From Protoeuglena noctilucae (taxonomy: Eukaryota; Chlorophyta; Pedinophyceae; Marsupiomonadales; Marsupiomonadaceae), in assembly GCA_958009085.1 (NCBI GenBank), contig OY253686.1, positions 310,001 to 374,000 of the forward strand: a stretch of DNA of 64,000 nucleotides. The letters run 5' to 3'. The translations under genes and the position numbers were made by a program. The first letter of the stretch is position 1, and the number at the start of each line of letters is the position of its first letter. The notes below the pieces were generated by a model, which was given only the letters and a program-made list of their open reading frames with translations, did no database searches and had not been told where the DNA came from. Of the stretch, positions 46,653 through 57,077 are shown piece by piece.

Positions 46653-47295
46653 CTGGAAGCCTCAGGCTGCAGACCTCACGTCACGCAGGGACCACACCGC
46701 CGAAGGGGCCAACCAGGTGTCAGGCCGGTTACAGGGGCACACAACGACCGCATCACGGCCGTACGCGTGGAGAAGACGTCACGTAGACAAGCTTGGCGGA
46801 CGGCGCGGTGGTATCGCGGCCTCACCGATCTCGGGGCCCCCGACCTTGTCATGCTTGGCAGGGTCCTCCGCGAAGCGCCGCGAGGACCGAACCGGACGGG
46901 CTCGATCGAAGGCCCGGCTCACAAATTGACACGCATGAGGGTGCGGGCGGAGACTGGGACATTGGCGGCCGGTGGTCCCCGGTGCCGCCATGCATCTGTT
47001 GTCCACGTGAGCGAGCGCCATCGGGGCCAGCTTGGCCCAGCAAACAATCCGAGCTGCCTTGTCAAAGCGATGGTCCGATCTTGGAGCTAGGAGAGCTCCG
47101 CTGGGAGGCGAAGAGAAGAGCAGAGGGCAGACAATCCGAAGTCCGGTCTCAAATGGAAGTGTTACACTGGCTGATTGCTTGCAGAGCAGGCCGAAGAGTG
47201 AGTGAGACAGATGGCAGGGCGTGCTTCAAATCCTCCCCTCGCAGCTGGCACTCTGACGCTCCGCGACCCCGGGCAGCCTTTCTCAAAGTCTCGTT
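46653..47295. other. Probable 5' region of the SUMT gene plus intergenic
   Basis: About 640 bases. A minus-strand open frame at 46779-47021 starts MALAHVDNRCMAAPGTTGRQ and is Arg-rich and acid-poor at first, as a transit peptide would be; it could be the missing first SUMT exon. I could not find a phase-1 donor that settles it. Confidence 0.35.
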
Positions 47296-48084
47296 TCACT
47301 TCCTCTTCTTCGTGCGCTTGCCCTCCCCTTTCTTCTTGCTCTTCCCCTTCCGGAAGTTCTCGTCCGCTCGCTTCTTGGCCCAGTCGTTCTCGCGGTTGCT
47401 CAGCACGTTGTCAGCCCTGCGGGGCAGGAACCGTCCACAAGGTTACCCAGGGCGGCCGTTGCGCTTCTCTCCAAAGCACGATGGAGGCCAGCGCGCGTTG
47501 AGAACGCGGTCGAGCAACATGGTGGCAGCAGCATGTCGGCGCAGGCTCACGAAAGGTCTGTGGGCGTCCACTTCTTGACCAGCTCCGTTAGAAGCAGGCG
47601 CGACATCTTCCTCCTCCATCCGCCGGTTGTGGGGCCCTCGTAGTGGTCGAAGATCTCCGCCCTCGCCTGCTTGAGGCGGCGCAGCGACATCGCCTGCACC
47701 AGAGACCGCCCTTGCGCTGGCTTGTCTCCCTGCTTCGCGGCATCTTGAAGACGATGAGCTGATGCTTGTGTCGTCGGAGCTTTCGATGTGCTCGCCGCCT
47801 CGCTCGCGGCGCTCCTCTGCGGATGCTTGGCGCACGGATGAGCGCAACCCTTGCCCGTGCTTCCTCGCGCTTCGCAGGCCCGCGCCGTTGCATCAACGTG
47901 CTTCATAACTGCTTACCTGTGATTGGAGGCATCCGCTGATCGCCGTGTGCCGCCACGAGTGATGCGGAGTGCCTCGCAGCCAGAGCGTGCACCCCAGCTC
48001 CGCCGCCGCCCCCAGGGACCGCCACAACCCGCTGACGGCGTTGAGGGCCGACATCTGTGGGCGGAGGAGCGTCGCCTCTTCCAT
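47296..48084 (-). CDS. Small basic protein of unknown function (about 133-143 aa)
   Basis: Three exons (47917-48084, 47551-47693, 47296-47416) join in phase through GTAAGC and GTGAGC donors. Starting at the ATG at 48084 gives MEEATLLRPQMSALNAVSGL; a second ATG ten codons on (48054) is also possible. Residues 10-50 form an amphipathic stretch with WRSLGAAAELGCTLWLRG. The middle exon has LKQARAEIFDHYEGPTTGGW and MSRLLLTELVKKWTP. The last exon is very basic: ENDWAKKRADENFRKGKSKK and then KKRK at the stop, like nucleolar proteins. I recognise no family; upstream exons may exist. Nuclear or nucleolar location is inferred from the Lys/Arg tail. Confidence 0.55.
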
Positions 48085-49182
48085 CGCGGAGCTCCATCGA
48101 ACAGGCTGCCACGCGCAACCCACAGCGCATGCTCTCCCACCTGATCCCACGCCGGCGGCGACCCCTGCTCTAGTGATGAGGTGACTGGTTGTTCTAGTGT
48201 CCGCGTCGCCAAAGAGGCCGGGTTTCAGGGTGAGATGGGCGGGTGGCAAGCCTGGGGGCCCAAAGTCCTGCGTTTCTTCGGCAAGGGCGGGGTCTATCGC
48301 TGGTGAGAGAGGAGTTTGGGACAAACATGATGCTGCGGGTCCCCCCATCGCGAGTTTCATGAGCTGGTCCCCAGGCTCTCTGGCTGGCATCTGGCGCGAT
48401 GTTTTCAAGCACCCGATTCAACTGCCACTCTGGGACGGGTGCCAGCGATATCGTCGCAAAGTTGCTGAGCCACGGGTGCGGGGACGCGGCCGACGTAGCG
48501 CGACCCAGCCCAGCTCTGCGACCGCGCATAAATTGAAGGTGACAATCGCAGCCCGGGCAGTCCCGGAGGTTCCGCAGGCCCGTGGGGGACCATATACACT
48601 GCGCCGCAGAAGAAGAGCCGTTGTTGGCGGGGGATGTGTGCCGCGTGTTTTGAATGGTTGTTAAGAGCCCCTGCTGGGGCCTAGCCCGCGCTTATAGCGA
48701 CGCTCTCCCCTGCCCGCGAACGCATCCACACTGATGGCGAACGAAGATGACTCCACCGTCTCTGCCCGTGCAGGTTGTCGACACGTCCAGCCCCCACGCT
48801 TCAGGCAAGTCTTGCACACGATGTTCCGGCCCGTGAGCGCATCGTCCTGCCCGCCCTGTTTATCCCTGTTAATCACCTTCTTGATCATCATTTCGTTTCC
48901 GCAGAAGTCGTCTTGGTGGACGCTCCACCAAGCCGCCCGAGCAAAGGACGGGTCAGCCGTGCATTTGGGGGTGCCTTTCACCCGTTGTCTCGGCCGCGCC
49001 GCCTCCAAAACCCGTTCTGCCTGTCGCTTACGTAATATTGCATTTGCTGGACCCCTGCAGGGCGCTCGGCGCACCTGCACCTGACTCTACAAGCGCTGCG
49101 CTGACAACCCTGAGCATGCGGAACGGTGCGAGCTCGAACTGACAGCGAGGACCCGACCATCGCGGGCTGCATGCGGAAAGGA
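48085..49182. other. Stretch without a confident gene
   Basis: About 1.1 kb between the small basic protein gene and the SFI1-like gene (divergent). Open frames on both strands overlap each other (for example 48194-48529 minus and 48661-49080 minus) and none matches a family or gives consistent splice phases. An AT-richer part around 48860-48900 may be promoter sequence. Confidence 0.4.
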
Positions 49183-52100
49183 TGTCCAGCAGGTGAGTCG
49201 GGCCCACGGTCGCCTGACTGCAGCACTTAGCTTGCCATTGTCACGAGCCAGCTGTTTGTCTGCGGCAGGGGGCCTTGTACTGCCTTTTGCGTCAGCTCCT
49301 GAAACAAGCCGACGCGTTCCTCCCGCAGCCGCTCCCGTGGTGACCGGAAACTGAGAGCCAGCGGAAGCGAGAAGAGCCGCGGTCGGAGCCTAGCGGACAG
49401 CGACTGGGACCCATCCTGGACGGACCTCGACTCTAAGAAAGCCGAGTCCGTCGCTGGGGTGAGATCAGCGCAAACCTAGCCATTTCACGAGTTGGGCAAC
49501 AGGACGGCACCCGTCACTGGCACCCGGTTTGTGCCTGTCCCTGACCTCCCGCCCGCCCCACGCCTCCCGCAGTCGGAGAGCCAAGAGTCGAGCGCCCTCG
49601 TCCCCAGCGACGGAGGCTCGGACGTCGACCTGGTCAAGGGACTGGCCCAGCGCGCCATTGACCCCTTCATCAAGGACCGTAAAGAGCGTGGAGACTTCGT
49701 ATACGTCCAGCCCAAGTGGCACAAGGGTGAGGTGGCGCCACGATAACTCGCGCGAGAGCTGACGGTGCGAGTGGGGTGTGTGTTCGCAGCTGTGTCCCAT
49801 CGCGGCCGCCCCCTTCTACGTTGGCGCGACGGGGGTGCCCGGGGTCGCTAGTCGATCAAGCGCAACCTTTCCTCCTGCTCTTCCTGCCCAGGGCGGCACT
49901 TCTACACCAACGACAAGGAGTTCCAGGACCTGGTGGAGCGCAAGAACTGGGTCAGGGAGGACCGCCAGAAACGCCAGTACGCCAAGGCGGCCGAGGTCAA
50001 GCTAAACGCGGACCTCGGCGAGGCGTTCGCGGACATGTCCGACAAGCCGGGGCCTTCCGAGGTGAGGGGCCCGTGGGCCACCCAAAGCCCAAGCATCGGG
50101 GGGCGTGCACCTGAGCATGGGGACGAGCGAGCCGCAGCCACTCTGGCGGGGCTTGCGGGGAGGCCTTGCAGGCAGTGGGTTGTCCTGGAAAGCACGCGAT
50201 GGCCTGCTCACGTCGGTTACACGCTCACCCTGACCACTCGTGTGCTTCGCAGGCCGCAGCGAAGGATGCTGTCAAGGACGCCCCGCCCAAAGCGGGGACG
50301 GGGGACGCGAAGGGTGCCGGGGCAGGGCCTGGGCCTGCGGCTGGGGAGGACAAGAAGGGGGAGGGTGTGAGGAAGGAGGGGAGCGCTGCTTTGGCGGGAG
50401 ACAAGCCAAAGGAGGGAGACAAGCCTAAAGATGGGGAGAAGCCCAAAGAAGGGGACAAGCCGGCCGATGGGGCCAAGCCCAAGGAAGCGGACAAGCCAAA
50501 GGAGGGAGAGAAGCCCAAGGAGGGAGACAAGGTCAAAGAGGGAGAAAAGCCCAAGGAAGGGGACAAGCCACAGGAGGGAGACAAGCCAAAGGACGAGGAG
50601 AAGCCTAAGGAAGGGGAGAAGCCCAAGGAGGGAGACAAGGTCAAAGAGGGAGACAAGCCCATAGAGGGGGACAAGCCCAAAGAAGGGGAGAAGCCTAAGG
50701 AGGGAGACAAGCCGGCAGATGGGGCCAAGTCTAAGGAGGGAGACAAGCCCAAAGATGGGGACAAGCCCAAGGATGGAGACAAGACGCCTGGGGATGACGG
50801 TGGTAAGGGGAGCGGGAAGGATGGCAAGCAGGATGGGGACGGACGGGGTGGCGACAAGAAGGAGGGCGGTGGTAGTGGTGGCGATAAGGACAAGGGTGGC
50901 GATGGAGATAAGGGTGGCAAGGGGGAGCGGGGTGGCGACAAGGACGGTGGCAAGGGTGGCAGGGACAGCGACAAGGGCCGTGACGGCGGCAGGAGGGCGT
51001 CGGGCAAGGCGCCCCCGCCCGGCAGCAGCGACAGCGAGACGGACGAAGAGGGGGGCCCTGGGCGGGGCTCAGGCCGGGACGCCGGCAAGCGGTCGGGCTC
51101 GACGTCTCGCGACCGCGGCAAGCGTGCCGGTGAGCTTGCCGTGAAGCGTGGCTGCGGCGAACTGAGCAATGCGCTGGCATAGCCCTTGGCATTCATGGCT
51201 GTCATGGACTCTCAATTTCAAGACATCCCAGGGCTCGGTCACGCCACTGCAAACATGTCGCCTGGGCCTGGCACGCGCCGCTCGCGACATTTGCTGTGGC
51301 CTGACGGCAGCCCCACTCCGTGTGCTCCACCCGCAGAGTCCCGCCCGCGTGACAGGCCCGACCGCGACGGCGCGCCCCGCCGCGAGTCTTCCTCCCGTGC
51401 CCGCGGGACTCGCCGGGAACGCGAGCGTGACCCTTACTACTCGGACAACACCTCGCTGTCATCGGGCTTAGAGCCCCACGCGCACCGCAGCCCGCCCCGG
51501 CCGCATCTCAGGCCCTACGAGGAGGACGCATTCCTGGCAGAGCTGGCTTACGCAACTGGTGAGTCAAGGAATCGCTGTTCTGGTCTGCCCTCACGACCCC
51601 TGTCCTCGCCTCTGCCGTCACCTGTGCCCTGCCTTCCCAGCCCCGCCCTGTTCTCACTGTCTTGCCTTCACCCGTGCCCTGCCCCTACTTCCTCTCTGAC
51701 CCCTCCCCTCACCCCTGCCCAGTCCTCACCCGTTCCCTGTCGTCGGTCCCTGCCCGCAGAGCAGACCCTCCAGGCGAACCGTTTGCGCAAGGAGGGCAAG
51801 GAGCCCGGCAACTTCGGCATCGCGGACGACCTGCCCACGAAAGTGGTGTACGAGAACCTGCTCTCCCTCAAGGGCATGAGCCAGAAAGTGCAGCAAGTGA
51901 TCGAGCACAACGAGCAGCTGTTCCGTCGGCGCATCCAGCTGGAGGAGAGGGCGCTGTTGCAGAAGGCGTGGGACGCGTGGCGAGAGAAGATATCGCACAA
52001 CAAGCTGCTGCGGGACAAGACACGCAAGGCCATGAACAAGATCCTCAAGGGCGTCCTGGCGCGCACCTTCTACGCCTGGAAAGACAAGTTCAAGATGCGC

Positions 52101-55100
52101 GGTGAGAGGGGCGGCTAGGGCTGGGCCGCATGGGGTGCGCACGAGGGGCTGCTCGCGTCAGGGGTGCTCACCCCGCATGAAGGGTGCCAGAGTGGGTGGG
52201 GCTGCGGGGCGCTATGGGCGCATGCGGTGTCGACGGTGGCCCGAACTCCCACTGCCATCGCGCCATCCCCGCAGACAACTCGTACGCCATGAAGAAAAAG
52301 CTGGACGCGATCATCTCCCGGGGCCGCCTGCGGCGGTGCTTCGACGGGTGGTGGGGTCTGGTGGAGCAGGCGCGGTTTGATGCCGTGGTGGTGGCGCACC
52401 AGAACGAGCAGCGCAGGGTGGACCGATACACGCGGAGACTGCGGGAGCGCGCCGTCATGGTCTATCAGCGCCGCAAGCTGGCGCCCTTCTTCTATGCATG
52501 GAAGCGCGAGACGGAGGTGGGTCGTGGTCGTGGGTGGAGAGCGCTGGGGCGATGTAAAGAGGCATGGAGCTGCCGCTGGTGCAGCGGCTGCAATGCCTGG
52601 ACGAGCGTGCCTTAGTTACTCTGCAAGGATCCCTTGCATGTGTTCTGTCAACGCAGGACGAGGTGCGCCGCAGGACCCTGATGGACAAGGTGTTCCGTCG
52701 CTACCAAGAAGCCACGGTCTTCAAGGCATTCTCCAGGTGAGACGCAGCACGTGTTGCCACTGCACGGCTCGCCACAGGCAGCGCCCGGGACCCGGGCAGC
52801 AGCAGTGGCACGGATGCCAAGTGGCTGGCTGTCGTGGGCATGCCGCCTTACGAGCCTGTGCTCCACGGGTGTTTCTGTCCAGGTGGCGCGAGTACACGGA
52901 AGAGCGCCTCATCCAGCGTGACAAGGCGCGCCACGCCTTCAACATCCTGCGTTGCGGTCTCAAGGCTCGCGTGTTTTACGCGCTGCGGGACATGGTGGGC
53001 CAGAAGGCACAGGAGATGGCCCGCGTGAACCGCGCCGTCCGTCACTGGGCCAACCGTTCGCTGGCCGGCGCCTGGGAGGGGTGGTGCGCGTACGTGTACT
53101 GGCGCCGCCAGAAGAAGCAGGCGCTCCTCATGATGAAGAACAACCTGCTCTCCAAAGCCTTCCGGACGTGGTATGATGGCGTCGACGAGGAGCAACGCAT
53201 CCGGGTGAGTCATTGGGGTCGGGATTGCCTGTACGGCATCTCGTTCGAGGTATGGGGTTCAACTGCACGACGGGCAGGTTGTCCGACCGGGTGAGGGTTC
53301 CAACACAGGTGCATACACGCCGAATGAGCAGGATCGTTAGGAGTCATTGGGGCGCTAGCAGACCTAGCCGGGCGCACAAGGGTGCAGGGAGGTGCAGGCG
53401 GTGGCGAGTGTGCCGACGGCCCCGGCGTTCTCTCTCGGCCCCCGCAGCGCCTGATGGAGCGCAGCGCGGGCCGCTTCCACAACCGCCTCGCATGGAAGGC
53501 TTTCGCCAAGTGGCGGGAGGTGGCGGAGGAGTCCAAAGCTCTCACGGAGGAGGAGCGGGTGCGGGGGCTGGAGGTCGAGGTGGAGCGGCTGATTGGGGAG
53601 AACGGGCGTCTGCAGAGAGACAACGAGCGATTCCAGCGCATCATCGACTCGGGAGAGTGGGGTCGTGGGCGGGTGGAGGAGCTGGCCAAGGCGGGAGAGA
53701 CGATGCGCGCCGAGAGGGACGCCATGCTGCGCCTCATCGCGGTCCTGCGGTCCGAGTACGACGCCCTGCAGGACACCAAGTCGCGGCAGGAAGACGAGAT
53801 CAAGCATCTCAAAGAACGCTTTCTCACGACAGGTGCGGCGCAGGGTGGGGCACTGTAGCCTGTGATGTGGGGCTCAGCTTCGCGCAGCCTGGGGCGCCGG
53901 GTGACCTGCCGCGCGCTCCAGTGGCGAAGTCTCTGCGTGACCGGCGAACGCTCTGTCCCTAGTCGACTTATCAGTTGCCCCGCTCTGCTCCCAGGCCATT
54001 CCCGCAACATGATGCTGGTCCGGGGCGGGTCGTCGTTCAACTCCATGGTGCGCGCGATGAAGCAGTCCATCGTCGACGGCAACAACGCCACGGCCGCAGC
54101 AGCGCCGGCCCGCCGCACCTCCTACAGCGGCGGTGGCGCGGTCGGTGGCGCCGGGGCTGCAGGCGTGCCCCACAGTGCAGTGCCCACGGTGGGGGCGCGA
54201 CCGGGAGGAGGCTCCCGGCTCGTCCAGGGCCGGGCCCCGCAAGTCACGTGAGTGCGAAGTGCTGTGTGGGCAGCTGAGACTTAATGGCCCAGCGACCTTG
54301 TGCCCCTGTGGCCCTGCAACAGCATCACGCACACACAGCCGGTCGCACAGTGACCTGCAACATGCGCATCCAATCGTACGTCGTGACGCTGTTTGCTCGT
54401 GACCCTGCGCTTGATTGTCTCTTGCCCTTCCTCTGCCCCAGGGACCCCAACCTGCTGTACGAGATCGACCGTCTTGCCATGGATCGGGTGGCCATCTTCC
54501 CAGACGGGGAGCTCAAGGTGCAGGCGGTGCCGGGGGTCACCTCGGCGGGCATCTGGCCCACGTCGGCGCTGGCGCGAGAGAGGACGGGGGCAGCCGCGGC
54601 AGGCGCATCGATGCGCACGTCGCGCCCAAGCTCCGTGGGCCGCGGCCACGAGACGTACGCCTACGCGGTGCCGGCGGGAGACGAACCCCGCGAGCGACAG
54701 CCCCCGCCAGCCTATGATCGAGCTGCGGGTGCACCAGCCTATGACCGCGCGGCTCGCGGGGGTGCGCCGGCTTATGAGCGCGCGGCGGCGGGTGGGGCGG
54801 GCGGGGGCGTGTCTGCGTATGAGCGCGCGGCCGGTGGGGGCAGCCTGGGCTACGAGCGTGCGGCGGGCGTGGCGGGGGCCGAGTACGAGGGTCGGGGTGC
54901 CGGTTCGCGTCCCGCACAGGCGCACGATGCGTACGACGCGGCTGCAGGGCCAGTGAGGAGGAGCGCGGGCCACGAGGGGCGAGGGCGGGCCGACATGGAG
55001 CGGGGCGGGGCGCGTGTCGAGGGGCCCGCGAGGGTTGGCGCTGGGCAAGGGGCCAGGGGAGCGGAGGAGGGCCTGCAGGGGCCGGAGATGGACCCCGCGG

Positions 55101-55318
55101 GCCAGGCAGGCGGCCGGCAGCGTGCAGAGGGAGGGGTGTCCCGGGGCGAGGGCCGAGGGGCGCTGGCGGAGGGTGCGCTGAGGGCGGAGCGGCAGGGGTC
55201 GCTGGCGGACTGGGCCGAGAAGCCGGGCCGCGAAGGGGCGGGTGTCGCGGACACTCGCACCGTGTACCCCGCTGGGATGGACCCCCGGGGAGGCGGGCGT
55301 CCCAGGAGCGGCCGATGA
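49183..55318 (+). CDS. SFI1-like centrin-binding-repeat protein with KPKEGD repeat region (~1,354 aa)
   Basis: SFI1-type proteins form long helices that bind centrin at centrosomes, basal bodies and ciliary roots. Thirteen exons close exactly (4,065 coding bases). Exon 1 is an 11-base microexon encoding only MSS plus two bases. Residues 150-290 hold 21 hexads of the KPKEGD/KPKEGE type, then a Gly/Asp/Lys-rich stretch. Residues about 590-990 carry spaced Trp motifs at roughly 30-residue spacing: KAWDAWREKI, TFYAWKDKF, CFDGWWGLV, FFYAWKRET, AFSRWREYT, AWEGWCAYVYW, AFRTWYDGV, AFAKWREVA; this A.-F..W pattern is the SFI1 repeat. A 90-residue coiled coil follows (ERLIGENGRLQRDNERFQRI). The C-terminal third is low complexity, with repeated AYERAA/AYDRAA units. 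The SFI1 call rests on the repeat pattern, not on a specific orthologue. Confidence 0.82.
50400..50783 (+). repeat. Coding minisatellite: 21 x 18-bp units encoding (D/E)KPKEG hexads
   Basis: Eighteen-base units such as GACAAGCCCAAGGAGGGA recur about 21 times without frame loss. There is a higher-order pattern: the block EKPKEGDKPADGA appears near both ends of the array, and EKPKEGDKVKEG twice in the middle, showing duplication of several units at once. The antisense strand has a long open frame here that is only a shadow of the repeat. Confidence 0.93.
54705..54900 (+). repeat. Degenerate coding repeat (AY[DE]RAA) near the SFI1-like C-terminus
   Basis: PAYDRAAGA, PAYDRAARGG, PAYERAAAGG, SAYERAAGGG and GYERAAGVAG follow each other with Gly-rich spacers, then EYEGRG. 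Five to six units of 10-17 residues with regular Tyr spacing. Confidence 0.85.
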
Positions 55319-55692
55319 GCGTCCCTAGCGTGGCGATGGCGTGGAACTGCAGCCCTGCCGGTGTCTCGTAGGCCCAGTATTGAAGTACCGAGTGGCATCC
55401 GTCTGAATAAGCTGCAAGCTGAACGCTGGCGTTTAGCATCAGCCAGTCCAGCAGTTTCACGCGATTTGCGCCTCGCCAGGACCCTGTCGCGCCACTCGCC
55501 CACGTGACTTGGTTGCTTTTGTTCCAATATACCAGGTGGCGACGCCGGACATCTGAAAGGAGGAGCGGCGGGCGTCCCCCACGAGCGACAGGGTAGGAGC
55601 GCTGGGGCGGTCGGGGTGAGGCCTCTGCGCCCGTGACATTGATGCTGTAAGTGACGCTTTAGCTCAGCGTCGCTCGCGCAGGGAGGGGCAGG
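55319..55692. other. Intergenic between SFI1-like gene and V-ATPase c''
   Basis: About 375 bases in tandem orientation. A TTTAGCTCAG string at 55658-55667 resembles a tRNA A box, but no B box or acceptor stem follows. No gene seen. Confidence 0.4.
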
Positions 55693-56723
55693 ATGGCCGG
55701 CCCCCTGGTGGACTGGTCGTATCTCTTCAACTTGTTTTACTTCATCTCGCCCTACTGGTGGTCGTACCTCGGCATCGGTCTGTGCGTCGGATTCTCCATC
55801 CTTGGTGCCGCATGGTGAGCTTGGCCCCGCAGCCGCCCTCCAGAGCAGGGCCTGCCCTCCGCTGCGGGGGTGATGCACTCCGGCCCAGGGAGCCAAACAC
55901 GGCACCGGCGGCAAGCGCGTCCTACGCCGAATGGAACTCATGCCGAAAACTGTCGAATGCCGTCGGCGCACGGCATATGCGTCCATGCACCCCCCCTCGC
56001 AGGGGCATCTTCGTGACGGGGTCGTCGCTGCTCGGTGCCGCGGTCAAGGCGCCGCGCATCACCTCCAAGAACCTCATCTCGGTCATTTTCTGCGAGGCAG
56101 TGGCCATCTACGGTGTCATCGTGGCCATCATCCTCACCACCAAGGTGTTAAACGCTGCTCCGCCGTTGCTTGCCCTCTGCTCGACCGCTCCGGTTGGTCC
56201 GGCGGCCGCAACGTCCCGCCTGCTGGTTACTGACTTCCGTGTGGCATGTGTGGTGCATGGAGGACGGTAGCCATGACCCCTGCGCGCAGGTGGAGCCGTC
56301 GGTGCTGGGGGCGAATGGGCAGTACGGCGTGAAGACCATGCAGGCGGGGTACGCGACGTTCAATGCGGGTCTGACGACTGGGCTTGCGAACCTGGCCTGT
56401 GGCATTTGTGTCGGGATCGTCGGGTCGAGCGCTGCGCTCTCGGACGCCCAGAACGCCACCCTCTTTGTCAAGGTGAGACGCCCTAGCGCCTGGCCGTCGG
56501 AGTTGCCTGGGTCAGCTGCCGCGGATGAGTGTGGATAGCAGCATTGGAACTGTTGGACTGTGTTTGGCCACCCGTGGATGGGCGTTGCAGCGCGGTGCGA
56601 CACGAGCGGACTCCTGGGCGCCCGCAGATCCTCGTCATTGAGATCTTTGGGTCGGCCCTGGGTCTGTTTGGGGTGATTGTGGGGATCATCATGAGCGGGG
56701 CGGGCTTCAACGACAAGTACTGA
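55693..56723 (+). CDS. V-type H+-ATPase V0 proteolipid subunit c''
   Basis: Subunit c'' is part of the rotating V0 proteolipid ring that moves protons into vacuoles and other acidic compartments. Four exons (55693-55814, 56003-56144, 56290-56472, 56628-56723) close to 180 aa. The N-terminal helix [20 protein letters not shown] is followed by [20 protein letters not shown], a c'' hallmark. The ion-binding acidic residues sit in [18 protein letters not shown] and [19 protein letters not shown]. The third helix is [20 protein letters not shown] with [11 protein letters not shown]. The end AGFNDKY is typical of c'' and distinguishes it from subunit c. Start and stop are clear and all introns are GT-AG. 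Confidence 0.95.
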
Positions 56724-57077
56724 GTGAAAGCCAGGCGGACGAGCGATGTGCGGCCATGCTCGTGCGCTGCCATGCCAAACCTCGCTGATCTTCCACACCT
56801 AGTTGCGGCACTTGAATGCGCAGACACACAGAAGGGCATGAGCAGATTGCCAGCAAAGCCGCTGGCACTGGCGTGTAGGCAGTCAGGCCATCAGTGGGCG
56901 CCTGGCCACCCACCCGCATCAGCACCGCGTCAACCTTCCTACGAAGTTCCTCAGCTGCCGCTCGGTGACGCTGCACCTGGATCCTCCCCACTTCGGGCCC
57001 ATATCTGCGTTTGCGACGGCACCGGCGTTCGTCGTGATCAGACCAACCCCAAATCCAGCGTCAGCATCATCGCGACG
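56724..57077. other. Intergenic between V-ATPase c'' and IGPS
   Basis: About 355 bases in tandem orientation with no coding signal. Presumably the c'' 3' UTR and the IGPS promoter. Confidence 0.4.

Noticed and set aside
48661-49080. Minus-strand frame with a CxxC-like pair (NIVCKTCLKRGGW)
   Set aside because: No zinc-finger family fits, plus-strand frames overlap equally well, and no splice phases support it.
50225-51205. 326-codon minus-strand Ser/Leu/Pro repeat frame
   Set aside because: Exact antisense of the KPKEGD minisatellite; the plus strand has consistent exons on both sides.
53210-54118. Long minus-strand frame opposite the SFI1-like exons
   Set aside because: Shadow of the Arg-rich coding strand; the plus strand has phase-closing exons and repeat motifs.
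55658-55690. TTTAGCTCAG resembling a tRNA A box
   Set aside because: No B box or pairing arms follow; the V-ATPase ATG lies 25 bases downstream.
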